Counted from the first letter of the stretch, positions 34,713-43,253 are shown. The stretch is DNA of 64,000 bases from Flavobacterium anseongense (GCF_021608185.1 NZ_JAKIHN010000002.1:1-64000); one strand, 5' to 3'. Translations and numbers: made by a program. The notes: generated by a model not told the origin, from the letters alone.

Positions 34713-34724
34713 TGATATTAATCA
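34713..34724. promoter_or_regulatory. Possible CRP/FNR-type site
   Basis: TGAT-ATTA-ATCA is a perfect palindrome with the half-site and spacing of FNR-type boxes (TTGAT-N4-ATCAA). It lies 64 nt upstream of the DUF2231-like gene, in the gap after the histidine kinase gene. No CRP/FNR gene is in the window. Confidence 0.4.
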
Positions 34725-34788
34725 TGTATCGGATTCATTAGAAGTTATAATTTAGACTTCATTATAAACCTAAAAAAAAAACAATAAT

Positions 34789-35271
34789 ATGAACGACGCA
34801 CATTTGCATTTAGTGGTTAATCATTTTCCGATTATCGGAACGATTTTTGGCTTCGGAATTTTAATTGCGGGAATAGTTTTCAAAAGCAATACCGTTAAAA
34901 ATGTTTCTTATGTAATATTTATTATTGCTGCAATTTTTGCTGCAATAAGCATGTCAACCGGTGAAGGTGCAGAAGAATTGGTTGAAGATATGCCTGATAT
35001 TGGTAAAAAAATTATTCATGAGCATGAAGAAATTGCCGAAAAATTAGCTCTTGTTTTATATATGCTTGGCGCAGTTTCTCTAATGGGCCTATACACCAAT
35101 ATTAAAAATCACAATAAAGCCAAATTAGTATCTTTCCTGGCTTTAGGTATTGCGATTATTGGTGTGGTTTTGGCTAAAAGCGTAGGCACTACCGGTGGTG
35201 AAATTCGCCATACTGAAATTAGAACTAATGCTCAACAAACCCAAAGCAACGAAGCTGAAGATGACGATTAA
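34789..35271 (+). CDS. DUF2231-like four-helix membrane protein
   Basis: The 160-residue protein has four membrane helices. A His-rich start, NDAHLHLVVNHFPIIGTIFG, resembles the HPxxVHFPI motif of DUF2231 proteins. A short loop (EGAEELVEDMPDIGKKIIHEHEE) and an acidic tail (EAEDDD) follow. The paired histidines at helix ends suggest binding of heme or metal, which is inference. Its own gap, with an FNR-like palindrome, separates it from the two-component genes, so it may be separately controlled. Confidence 0.7.
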   Translation: MNDAHLHLVVNHFPIIGTIFGFGILIAGIVFKSNTVKNVSYVIFIIAAIFAAISMSTGEGAEELVEDMPDIGKKIIHEHEEIAEKLALVLYMLGAVSLMGLYTNIKNHNKAKLVSFLALGIAIIGVVLAKSVGTTGGEIRHTEIRTNAQQTQSNEAEDDD

Positions 35272-35290
35272 ACGCAATTCCCAAATAATT

Positions 35291-35326
35291 TTAAACCTAA
35301 TTGTAAATATCAGTTAGGTTTTTTTA
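35291..35326 (+). terminator. Terminator after the DUF2231-like gene
   Basis: AAACCTAA pairs with TTAGGTTT around a 13-nt loop, and a T run follows. Confidence 0.75.
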
Positions 35327-35417
35327 TGCTTATTTGATAAAATTTTAGCTCAAAAAATTCTATTTCTCAACAACATTTCTATTCTGCTTAAATATCCATA
35401 TATTTTAAGAAAAGGTT

Positions 35418-35447
35418 TTGTTATAAAAATGCAAAAAGGTATTTTTA
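35418..35447 (+). promoter_or_regulatory. Probable promoter of the plus-strand amidoligase operon
   Basis: TTG, 19 nt, TATTTTTA. Seven of eight -7 positions, counting the two free ones, fit TAnnTTTG (last base A instead of G) at the ideal spacing. It predicts a leader of about 100 nt that contains the two-hairpin element. Confidence 0.55.
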
Positions 35448-35481
35448 CGTCTATAAATTTAGTTTAGCATAATGCGATGAA

Positions 35482-35537
35482 TTTGATATTAAGAGTAGGA
35501 CTGCCAGTGGCAGTCAGGTATACAAGTTTTAGCTTGT
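35482..35537 (+). ncRNA. Two-hairpin leader element, copy 1
   Basis: The first 39 nt (TTTGATATTAAGAGTAGG and on) match copy 2 at 37 positions and hold hairpin 1, ACTGCC-AGT-GGCAGT. Hairpin 2 is ACAAG-TTTTAG-CTTGT (35522-35537). Its sequence differs from copy 2, but the pairing is kept by three compensatory changes. It ends 15 nt before the start codon of the CBM48-esterase gene. It is probably an RNA structure in the mRNA leader, or a mobile palindromic repeat. Confidence 0.6.
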
Positions 35538-35552
35538 CATAATATAATTGGA

Positions 35553-36695
35553 ATGAGTAAAGAGCAAAGCAACCTGGCAGAAGATTTAGAAGTTAAAAAT
35601 ATCATTGAACCCCAACTCAATATTATTCTCACCACCGACGAAGATGATGAGCGTCCGGTTTATATTTCCGGGAATTTCAACAATTGGGTAACACAAGACA
35701 AGAAGTTCGAAATGGAGAAAGTGGGACAAGGTTTGTATCACTTTAAGTTCGAACATGATTTTGTTTATCCTGAAGAGTTATTATACAAGTTCACTCGTGG
35801 CGATTGGAGTGAAGTCGAGATAGATAAATACGGAAACCGAACCGAGAACCGTTCGTGTAAAAAACACAATGGTGTTCACAAAGAACATGTTGCTAAATGG
35901 CGTCACAATTGGTTGCCATTCAAATCGAAGTTCTTGCCTAAAGTACATTTGATTTCAGAAGAATTCGAAATTCCACAGTTAAATAAAACCCGCAGAGTAT
36001 GGGCTTTGCTGCCACATGATTATGATAAATCAACCGAAAGTTATCCGGTTTTGTATTTACAGGACGCACAGAATTTATTCAATGAAAATGCGAAATACGG
36101 TAATTGGGAAATCGATAAAAAACTGGCCGTAATGGCAGAATACAATATCGGAAAAATCATTGTTGTAGCTGTTGAACATGCCGAAAAAGAGCGAATCAAA
36201 GAATACAATGTTGGTAATACTGTTCTCGGAAACGGGCAAGGAAAAAAGTACATTCGGTTTGTAACCGAAACTCTTAAACCTTTTGTTGACAACAATTTCA
36301 GAACAAAAGCTGATAGAGAAAACACCGGAATAGGAGGAAGTTCAATGGGTGGATTGGTCAGCATTTTTTCCGGAATTATGTATCCCGAAGTCTTTGGAAA
36401 ACTGATGATATTCTCACCGTCGCTTTGGGTGGTTCCGAAAATAAAATTGTCTTTTTTAGATATGGATGAACCCCAAGACACTCGGATTTATCTCTATGCC
36501 GGAGGCGATGAAAGTGTCACAATGATTGATCATGTCAAGAATTTTAAGAAAAGATTATTAAAAAAAGAAGGCTATACCGATATGATGAAAGTGCGGCTAA
36601 GCATCAATATGGAAGGCAAACACAACGAACGTTATTGGAGCGATGAATTTCCAAAAGCTATTGAATGGTTGTACTTTAGTGATAAGAACGAATAG
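35553..36695 (+). CDS. CBM48/AMPK-like module fused to an esterase-D alpha/beta hydrolase
   Basis: The first ~105 residues form a carbohydrate-binding-like beta-sandwich of the CBM48/AMPK1-CBM type (ERPVYISGNFNNWVTQDKKFEM, YHFKFEHDF, LYKFTRGDW). The C-terminal ~250 residues are an esterase-D-type hydrolase (RRVWALLPHDY, PVLYLQDAQNLF, GGSSMGGLVSIF with nucleophile S264; H373 in GKHNERYW is a candidate His). There is no signal peptide, so it is cytoplasmic. It is the first gene of the plus-strand half of the amidoligase cluster, 25 nt before the aminopeptidase gene. It could hydrolyse an ester or thioester of the pathway; the substrate is unknown. Confidence 0.85.
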   Translation: MSKEQSNLAEDLEVKNIIEPQLNIILTTDEDDERPVYISGNFNNWVTQDKKFEMEKVGQGLYHFKFEHDFVYPEELLYKFTRGDWSEVEIDKYGNRTENRSCKKHNGVHKEHVAKWRHNWLPFKSKFLPKVHLISEEFEIPQLNKTRRVWALLPHDYDKSTESYPVLYLQDAQNLFNENAKYGNWEIDKKLAVMAEYNIGKIIVVAVEHAEKERIKEYNVGNTVLGNGQGKKYIRFVTETLKPFVDNNFRTKADRENTGIGGSSMGGLVSIFSGIMYPEVFGKLMIFSPSLWVVPKIKLSFLDMDEPQDTRIYLYAGGDESVTMIDHVKNFKKRLLKKEGYTDMMKVRLSINMEGKHNERYWSDEFPKAIEWLYFSDKNE

Positions 36696-36720
36696 AAACT
36701 TTGTGGTTAAATAAAAACAA

Positions 36721-38142
36721 ATGGAAATTAAAAAATTACAAAACCTACATAACTTCACCGGAACCATTTTAATTCCGGTTTTTGAAACAACTGCCAAAAG
36801 CATTGTTCCTATCGAATATCACGGTGTTACGGTTTATTCCCAAGTATTTTACGGAAAAAAAGACACACATTATTTAGTCGAAAAATACGATTGTACACAC
36901 GTGTTTATCGGTCTTGGAAAGGAACTTGATTATAAAGCATTGAAAACTACCTTCAGAAGAATTGCTTCTAAACAAAAGGAAGTATTTGGTAAAAATGTTG
37001 CCTTGGTGATTCCTGAAAAATTCTCTGCCAAACAAATAGAAGCTGCTGTTTCAGGTTTAGTATTGGGAACTTATGATTTAGGACATTACAAGAAATCAGA
37101 AGTACATCCTTTTTTGCATGCTGATTTTGAACTGAATTATATTTCTAAGACCGAAATTGATGAAGCTGCCAATAAAGGAATTAAAATAGCCAACGCACAA
37201 TTGGAAACTTTTGCATTGGTCGATTTACCTCCAAACAAAATCACGCCAAAATATTTAGCCAATTGGGCAACTGAAACCGGAAAAAAATATGGTTTCGACG
37301 TAACTGTTTTTGGAAAAGACAAAGCTACAGAAGTTGGTTTGCATTCATTCTTATCCGTTGGAAAAGGCAGCGCGCAGGAACCACAATTCATCATACTGGA
37401 ATACAAACCTAATGGTGCCAAAAAGCATATTGGTCTGGTTGGAAAGGGAATTACGTTTGACACCGGCGGTCTGAATATCAAAACAGCCGGAATGGTGCAA
37501 ATGAAATGCGACATGGCTGGTGGCGCAGCAGTTCTTGGGACAATGCAACTGATAGCCGATTTAAAATTACCAATTCGGGTTACGGCAATTGTTCCGGCTT
37601 GCGAGAATTCGGTTGATGCACAATCGTTTTTGCCAAGCGATGTGATTCAGAGTTATGCCGGACATTCCATTGAAATAATCGATACCGATGCCGAAGGAAG
37701 ATTGATTTTGGCTGACGGTTTGTCCTATCTGATTAAAAATTACAAGCCTGAAACTGTAGTTGATTTAGCTACTTTAACAGGAAGTGTTGTCGGAACTTTA
37801 GGTTACGAGTGTGCCGGATTGTTTACTAATAATGAAGAATTATCAAAGAAACTGCAACAAGCCGGTGATGCTGTTGGGGAACGCTTATGGCAGTTACCAC
37901 TTTGGGATGCATACAAACCCGATATTGATAGCGAAATTGCAGATGTAAAAAACTATTCAGGAAAACCTGTTGCCGGAGCAATATCGGCGGCGAAGTTTTT
38001 GGAATTCTTTACAGATAATCACGCCTCATGGGCACATCTTGATATTGCCGGAGTGGCTTTTGGTGATGATGAATTTGCCAAAACTAAACATGCAACGGCT
38101 TATGGTGTGCATTTAATTACAAACTTTATCGAAAATCTTTGA
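36721..38142 (+). CDS. M17-family leucyl aminopeptidase
   Basis: The 473-residue protein has the M17 metal-binding core: GKGITFDTGGLNIKT, KCDMAGGAAVLGTM and the family signature DTDAEGRLILADGL, followed by TLTGSVVGTLG. These are two-metal hexameric enzymes that remove N-terminal residues from peptides. Its place between an esterase and an ATP-grasp ligase suggests it trims or recycles the peptide-like product of this cluster rather than serving general proteolysis, which is inference. Its stop codon lies inside the first bases of the second two-hairpin element. Confidence 0.93.
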   Translation: MEIKKLQNLHNFTGTILIPVFETTAKSIVPIEYHGVTVYSQVFYGKKDTHYLVEKYDCTHVFIGLGKELDYKALKTTFRRIASKQKEVFGKNVALVIPEKFSAKQIEAAVSGLVLGTYDLGHYKKSEVHPFLHADFELNYISKTEIDEAANKGIKIANAQLETFALVDLPPNKITPKYLANWATETGKKYGFDVTVFGKDKATEVGLHSFLSVGKGSAQEPQFIILEYKPNGAKKHIGLVGKGITFDTGGLNIKTAGMVQMKCDMAGGAAVLGTMQLIADLKLPIRVTAIVPACENSVDAQSFLPSDVIQSYAGHSIEIIDTDAEGRLILADGLSYLIKNYKPETVVDLATLTGSVVGTLGYECAGLFTNNEELSKKLQQAGDAVGERLWQLPLWDAYKPDIDSEIADVKNYSGKPVAGAISAAKFLEFFTDNHASWAHLDIAGVAFGDDEFAKTKHATAYGVHLITNFIENL

Positions 38143-38193
38143 TATTAAGAGTAGGACTGCCGGTGGCAGTAAGGTAAGCAAACTTTAGTTTGC
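38138..38193 (+). ncRNA. Two-hairpin leader element, copy 2
   Basis: Hairpin 1 is ACTGCC-GGT-GGCAGT (38156-38170). Hairpin 2 is GCAAAC-TTTA-GTTTGC (38178-38193). Compared with copy 1, pairs A-T, G-C and T-G become G-C, A-T and C-G, so the stem is conserved but not its sequence. It begins at the aminopeptidase stop codon and ends 23 nt before the ATP-grasp start codon, between genes of one operon. Confidence 0.6.
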
Positions 38194-38216
38194 ATTTAAA
38201 AATAAAAAAATAAACC

Positions 38217-39437
38217 ATGGAAAGTCAAATCAAGAACTTCATTTGCATTTCGAATTATTTTAAAGGAAATGATTTTTTAATCAACCTAAAAAAGCAAGGG
38301 AATCGTGTTTATCTTATTACCTCTGAAAAACTTCGAGAGAAAGCATGGGCTTTTGATTATATCGATGAAATTTTTTTCATGCCCGGACAAGACATCGATT
38401 GGAATTTAGAAGAATTATTGGCAGGCGTTGGTAATCTAATGCGTCATAAAAAGATTGATGCTATTGTTGCTTTGGATGATTTTGATGTAGAAAAAGCAGC
38501 TTATCTCAGAGAGAATCTGAGAATTGACGGAATGGGGCAAACCACCGGAAGGTATTTCCGTGATAAATTGGCCATGCGAATGAAAGCCAAAGATGCGGGT
38601 GTTCCGATTCCGGCGTTTAGTTCTTTATTTAACGATGAAGAAATCAATCAGTTTGCTGATACGGTTTCACCGCCATGGGTTTTAAAACCACGTTCAGAAG
38701 CTTCGGCATCCGGAATTATGAAAGTATATTCTAAAGAAGAATTGTGGCAAAAAATACATGACTTAGGTGATACAAATCGATTAAAATATTTAGTAGAACA
38801 ATTCAAACCTGGCGCAGTCTATCATTGTGATGGCTTAAATTGGAAAGGAAAAACATTGTTTTCGATTACCTCGCAATATCTAGCAACGCCAATGGAAATC
38901 TCACAAGGCGGCGGCATCTTCAGGAGCGCCAATATTCCATACGATTCCAAAGATGATAAGGAAATCAAGAAAGTAAACGAGCAAGTGTTGAAAGCTTTCG
39001 GAATGATGCATGGTGCAAACCATACAGAGTTTATCAAATGCAATGATGACGGAAAAATTTATTTCTTAGAAACCGCGTCACGTGTTGGTGGTGCTCATCT
39101 TGCCGAAATGGTAGAAGCAGCTTCGGGTGTAAATCTTTGGGGTGAATGGGCCAAAATTGAAGATTCCCTGGTTAAAGGAAAGGAATATAAATTGCCAACC
39201 ATCAAAAAGGAATTCGCCGGAATCGTATTAACGCTTTCAAAATTCGAGCATCCTGATTTGTCCGGATTTGATGATGCCGAAGTCTGCTTCCGAGTTCCAT
39301 TAGATTATCATGCCGGTTTGATTGTAAAAAGTGATAATCATGCACGAATCCGTGAACTTTTAGACGATTATGCAGAACGACTAATCAGAGATTTTGCGAC
39401 AGTTGCTCAACAAGAAGCAGTGAAGAAACTGCATTAA
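38217..39437 (+). CDS. ATP-grasp ligase
   Basis: The 406-residue protein has a biotin-carboxylase-like ATP-grasp fold. The N-terminal domain (FICISNYFKGNDFLINLKKQ, DAIVALDDFDVEKAAYLREN) is followed by the ATP-binding lobe (PPWVLKPRSEASASGIMKV) and metal-binding HTEFIKCNDDGKIYFLETASRVGGAH. Such enzymes activate a carboxylate as acyl phosphate and join it to an amine or thiol. With the other ligases of the locus it probably makes a peptide-like bond. It lies 74 nt after the aminopeptidase gene, behind the structured element. Confidence 0.9.
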   Translation: MESQIKNFICISNYFKGNDFLINLKKQGNRVYLITSEKLREKAWAFDYIDEIFFMPGQDIDWNLEELLAGVGNLMRHKKIDAIVALDDFDVEKAAYLRENLRIDGMGQTTGRYFRDKLAMRMKAKDAGVPIPAFSSLFNDEEINQFADTVSPPWVLKPRSEASASGIMKVYSKEELWQKIHDLGDTNRLKYLVEQFKPGAVYHCDGLNWKGKTLFSITSQYLATPMEISQGGGIFRSANIPYDSKDDKEIKKVNEQVLKAFGMMHGANHTEFIKCNDDGKIYFLETASRVGGAHLAEMVEAASGVNLWGEWAKIEDSLVKGKEYKLPTIKKEFAGIVLTLSKFEHPDLSGFDDAEVCFRVPLDYHAGLIVKSDNHARIRELLDDYAERLIRDFATVAQQEAVKKLH

Positions 39438-39440
39438 TTC

Positions 39441-39989
39441 GTGGCAACTAAAACCTACACCAAACTCAACTTTCACTCGTACACTTTCTGTATTTGGAAA
39501 GAGGTGCCTTTTTCCGATATCAAAGATTTAAAAATAAACTATAAAAGTCAATCCGGAAGTGAATATATCTTTACTGCTGAAGGTTTGTACCGCATTTCCA
39601 ATCATTGGGGAAGAGTAGCTAATTGTCATTGGCGGTTAATTCCGCTAGCCGATTTTAAAAATCAAAATGCCATTGTTGGCTATGCAAAATGGACTGATTT
39701 TTATTCGAATGACGATACTTCAAAACTGTTTTTTATTAAAGTTGATTTAGAAAAGCAAGACGTAAATTTTTACCATAAACTAAGTTTAGAAAATCAGGAA
39801 AAAGTTGTTCTGCGAAATGCTAAAGAAACGGCCAAAACTATTAGAACAATCAAACAAGTTTTAACCGAAACCGATTGGGCAAAGTATTTACAATACGATG
39901 ATTTAGATGTTTTGAGAAAGGAAATCGTTAACGAATTGGTGAATTCAGAAAGAAGTTTTTTGGAGATTAAGAAGCAGTATTTAAGTTAG
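39441..39989 (+). CDS. Unknown protein of the amidoligase cluster
   Basis: The 182-residue protein starts on GTG three nucleotides after the ATP-grasp stop codon, and no in-frame ATG lies near, so the two are clearly co-expressed. Visible: TKLNFHSYTFCIWKEVPFSD, a YIFTAEGLYRISNHWGRVANCHWRL segment rich in His and Trp, and a helical Lys/Glu-rich C-terminus. No signal peptide or membrane segment. I do not recognise the family. The tight coupling suggests a partner or carrier for the ATP-grasp ligase. Confidence 0.75.
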   Translation: MATKTYTKLNFHSYTFCIWKEVPFSDIKDLKINYKSQSGSEYIFTAEGLYRISNHWGRVANCHWRLIPLADFKNQNAIVGYAKWTDFYSNDDTSKLFFIKVDLEKQDVNFYHKLSLENQEKVVLRNAKETAKTIRTIKQVLTETDWAKYLQYDDLDVLRKEIVNELVNSERSFLEIKKQYLS

Positions 39990-40024
39990 CCACGAATCCG
40001 AATATTTTAAGAGATCTGTGAAAC

Positions 40025-41215
40025 TTATCTTTCAAACATTCCAACCGTTCCGCCGACCCAATCTTTATCTTTATTGAATTTTACGCCAATCATTTCACCA
40101 CGACTTAAACGCACTAAGTTGGTAACTAGAGTAGGAGAAGGCGCGTCTTTTTTCCATACAGCAAGTAAGCGAACCTCTGCTTTAACTTTACCATCAGGCG
40201 ATTGAATGATTGGTTTGTAGTTGACTTTTTTCTGAAGTATGTATAAATCTTTTTCTTTTACAGCTTCAATATCTTCCCGTTTTACATGAAAAATAACACC
40301 ACTTCCGGAGAAAGAGAATAATGGTTTCAATACATAATTTTCTAAGTCAGCCGGAATTTCCTTTAAGTCTGAAAGCAAAGTAGTTTCTATAAAATATTTT
40401 CCTTTTAAATATGGCAAAATGAATTTACTGATTCTGAAAAACCAATTCGGATGTCCGGCCCATTCGACATCAACATCAGAAGAGAAATCAAAATTCAGTT
40501 TTAAATCAGTACGCAAATCCAATTCATCAAAAATCACACGATTGTAAATTCGTTTTACTAAAACTTCCGAACCATTCTCATTTTTATAAAAAAGCTGCTT
40601 ACCTTTTTGGTACAAATCGGTTACACAAATTACAGGAATACCAATATCGCGATGACAATAATAGAAATCAATCTTTGTGTTTTGCTTTTCAGGCTCAATT
40701 TCCAACAGGATTACATTTTCTTTTGGATGGTTGTTGCATATTACTTCTTCGATTAACGCCAAGTAACTTTTCGAATTTAATCCGTTTAAAAAAGGCGTCA
40801 ATTCAGAAAGAAAAGGGTAGTGGTTGACAAACTTTTGTGACAAATGATTCTGAAAATTAAACAAAGATGGGAATCCCTGAACTTCAATCAACTTGGGAAC
40901 GATTTCACCATCTTCTTCACAAATTCCAAAATCAATCGCTAAAAAAGTGGTGTGATTATCTTCGTTAGGAACTTTTCTGTTAAGCTCCAAAGCTCTGTTT
41001 GTAAGGCTTATGAAATCATCTCGTTTAATAAAATCAATCACTTGCTGACAACCATCGAGCAATTGGTCTTTTAATTCATTCGGAATAAAAAAAGGAGTTT
41101 CTCCAATACGAAACGTTACTTTATAATCAAAATCAGAAGTAATGTCTTCAATAAAGTTATTGTATTTGGCTTCCGAAAATTGTTCGTTAAAAAGTTGTCT
41201 GTATTTGGAGTTCAT
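40025..41215 (-). CDS. Glutathionylspermidine-synthase-like (permuted ATP-grasp) ligase
   Basis: The 396-residue protein starts with a helical region (FNEQFSEAKYNNFIEDI) and a domain with HTTFLAIDFGICEEDGEIVPKLIEVQGFPS, whose acidic LIEVQ resembles the metal-binding strand of ATP-grasp enzymes. Later it has NYVLKPLFSFSGSGVIFHV, a nucleotide-binding lobe with Lys and a Ser/Gly loop, and KAEVRLLAVW. The order (acidic strand first, then Lys/Gly loop) fits the circularly permuted glutathionylspermidine-synthase type, which makes amides from a carboxylate and an amine. It is last in the minus-strand operon, 20 nt after the amidotransferase. Confidence 0.7.
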   Translation of the reverse strand: MNSKYRQLFNEQFSEAKYNNFIEDITSDFDYKVTFRIGETPFFIPNELKDQLLDGCQQVIDFIKRDDFISLTNRALELNRKVPNEDNHTTFLAIDFGICEEDGEIVPKLIEVQGFPSLFNFQNHLSQKFVNHYPFLSELTPFLNGLNSKSYLALIEEVICNNHPKENVILLEIEPEKQNTKIDFYYCHRDIGIPVICVTDLYQKGKQLFYKNENGSEVLVKRIYNRVIFDELDLRTDLKLNFDFSSDVDVEWAGHPNWFFRISKFILPYLKGKYFIETTLLSDLKEIPADLENYVLKPLFSFSGSGVIFHVKREDIEAVKEKDLYILQKKVNYKPIIQSPDGKVKAEVRLLAVWKKDAPSPTLVTNLVRLSRGEMIGVKFNKDKDWVGGTVGMFER

Positions 41216-41235
41216 ATCAGTTAATTACTAGTCAC

Positions 41236-42063
41236 TCAATTAGACAATATCTTCTTGGTTTTAATCAAATCATTGATGGCTATGCGCAGGAAATTCGGAA
41301 TAATGGTTTCGTTTGTTTTATAGATTTTATCTTCATCCAATAAATCCTCTAACATGTCACGAAACTTTGATTTTCCTTTCATGGCAATGATTTTATCGCG
41401 TCTTTCCGCATTCTTCAAATTGGCGATAAAACTCAAAGCATCAGCTTCGGGATGAAATTGTAATCCAACAAACTGATCCGTAAATCGAACACCCATGATG
41501 GCGCGTTCATATTCTCTGTAAGTTCTGATTTTTTCCAACGCAATAATCATAGCGCCTTTTTTACTAAAAATGCTCAATTTAGGTTGTACGACTTGATAAT
41601 CGCGGCTATCAATTGCATAAAATGGATTTTCTAAACCTTCTAAAATTGGTTCATTTGTTCCGGCTTCTGTTTTATGAATGGTCATTACACCAAATGAAGT
41701 CGATTTTCTTTTCGTAATTTCGGCTAAACCAAAGTGATAGCAAGCCATTTGAAACGAATGACAAATAAACAAAACATGTTTTTTTACCTTTTGCTCTTTG
41801 TTCCATTCAGTCAATTGGTCAATAAAATCATAGTATTTTAAATCCCAGTTTCCGTCACCTTCTAACGGATTTCCCGGTCCGCCGGTAGAAATATAAATAT
41901 CGAATTTTTCAATGTTTGGGAATTCACATTTCCCGCGAATATCAAATATCTGAAAGGTTACAATTTGGTTGAATCTGTTAATAATATCAATGATACAACG
42001 CATTCCCTGATTAGGTTCTCCGTTGTACATATCTAAAACTGCGATTCGAATTTGCTGACTCAT
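41236..42063 (-). CDS. Class I glutamine amidotransferase
   Basis: The 275-residue protein has the GATase1 triad: nucleophile C101 in LFICHSFQMA, and H204 with E206 in LQFHPEADAL. STGGPGNP forms the oxyanion loop. It would free ammonia from glutamine for a partner synthase. No synthase domain is attached, so the partner is probably one of the adjacent ligases. Its own TATATTTG box is at 42084-42091, 20 nt before the start codon, so part of the operon may have an internal promoter. Confidence 0.9.
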   Translation of the reverse strand: MSQQIRIAVLDMYNGEPNQGMRCIIDIINRFNQIVTFQIFDIRGKCEFPNIEKFDIYISTGGPGNPLEGDGNWDLKYYDFIDQLTEWNKEQKVKKHVLFICHSFQMACYHFGLAEITKRKSTSFGVMTIHKTEAGTNEPILEGLENPFYAIDSRDYQVVQPKLSIFSKKGAMIIALEKIRTYREYERAIMGVRFTDQFVGLQFHPEADALSFIANLKNAERRDKIIAMKGKSKFRDMLEDLLDEDKIYKTNETIIPNFLRIAINDLIKTKKILSN

Positions 42064-42083
42064 TTTTTTACGATTTGGTAATG

Positions 42084-42091
42084 CAAATATA
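42084..42091 (-). promoter_or_regulatory. -7 box before the glutamine amidotransferase gene
   Basis: TATATTTG on the minus strand, a full TAnnTTTG match inside the gap between the GCS2 and amidotransferase genes. No TTG at the expected distance. Confidence 0.45.
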
Positions 42092-42122
42092 ACTTTTCAA
42101 TGATATTATCTAAAATTTAATT

Positions 42123-43232
42123 TTACAAACCTTTAGTGAATTCACTTGTAATCATATCAACAACTTTTGTTAAATCCTGGGTTTGTTCAAAAACTCTTAG
42201 TTGTTTGTCAGCGCCGGTTCCTTCTTTTAGGATTGTATGCACATAATCAATATGTTTACGACTGTCTAATTCATCAACAACATCATCAATAAATTCAAGT
42301 AGTTCAAGAATTAATTCTTTAGTTTCTACTTCTTTCTGCAGGCCAAAATCAATCATATGGTTGTCAATTCCGTAACGTGCTGCACGAAATTTATTTTCCT
42401 TAATCAATGCAATCCTATATATGTTGAAACTGGTATTTGCCAACGTAAGTTTATACAATTTAGCGACAATTGCCTGAATTATGGCAACAACACACATTGC
42501 TTCATCAACGGTCAACATCATATCTGTTATACGGAATTCAATTGTATCATAGAATGGATGCAAACGCAAATCCCACCAAATTTTCTTTGGATTATCAATG
42601 CAATTGGTTTTTACCAGGGTTTCCAAATAATTGTCATAGGAAGCAACCGAATCAAAATATTCGGGCAAACCGGTACGTGGGAATTTATCAAAAACTTTGG
42701 TTCTAAAGGATTTGTAACCGGTATTTCGGCCTTCCCAAAAAGGAGAGTTTGTGGATAATGCAAAAATATGCGGCAGGAAATAAGTCGCCTGATTCATCAA
42801 TTGCATTCCTATTTCACGATTTTCAATTCCGACATGGCAATGCATTCCGAAAATCAAATTAGAACGGGCAGCATCTTGTAATTCGTTTACGATATGATGA
42901 TAGCGTGGATCGTCAGTAATAGGTTGGTCTTGCCAACGGGAGAATGGATGTGTTCCGGCACCGCCAACGACAAGGTTTTGTTTTGCTGCCAGTTCCACAA
43001 TCTTATTACGCAAAAATCGGATTTCATCTTTTGCTTCGGCTACATTTTTACAGATATTAGTTCCGACTTCAACTACAGATTGGTGCATTTCGGCTTTTAC
43101 CTGTTCATTTAAAATGATTTTAGCGCCATCAACAATTTTAGATAAATGTGAGCGTAAATCTCGGGTTTGCGGATCTATGATTTGATATTCTTCTTCTACA
43201 CCAAGGGTGAAAATTGGTAGTTTTTTTGCCAT
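42123..43232 (-). CDS. GCS2-family carboxylate-amine ligase (YbdK-like)
   Basis: The 369-residue protein has the glutamate-cysteine ligase 2 signature: FTLGVEEEYQIIDPQTRDLR at the start, FGMHCHVGIENRE in the middle and IEFRITDMMLTVDEAMCVVA. These GCS/glutamine-synthetase-fold enzymes use ATP to form an amide between a carboxylate (often the gamma or alpha carboxyl of glutamate) and an amine. YbdK itself has only weak glutamate-cysteine ligase activity in E. coli. Here the gene sits third in a five-gene operon with two ATP-grasp-type ligases, so its product is probably a special peptide rather than glutathione. Confidence 0.92.
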   Translation of the reverse strand: MAKKLPIFTLGVEEEYQIIDPQTRDLRSHLSKIVDGAKIILNEQVKAEMHQSVVEVGTNICKNVAEAKDEIRFLRNKIVELAAKQNLVVGGAGTHPFSRWQDQPITDDPRYHHIVNELQDAARSNLIFGMHCHVGIENREIGMQLMNQATYFLPHIFALSTNSPFWEGRNTGYKSFRTKVFDKFPRTGLPEYFDSVASYDNYLETLVKTNCIDNPKKIWWDLRLHPFYDTIEFRITDMMLTVDEAMCVVAIIQAIVAKLYKLTLANTSFNIYRIALIKENKFRAARYGIDNHMIDFGLQKEVETKELILELLEFIDDVVDELDSRKHIDYVHTILKEGTGADKQLRVFEQTQDLTKVVDMITSEFTKGL

Positions 43233-43253
43233 CTTCTTTCTTTTTTAAAGTTT

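Noticed and set aside
36041..36481. A 146-codon minus-strand frame inside the CBM48-esterase gene
   Set aside because: The plus frame has a full catalytic GGSSMGG motif and operon context; the minus frame has neither start context nor family.
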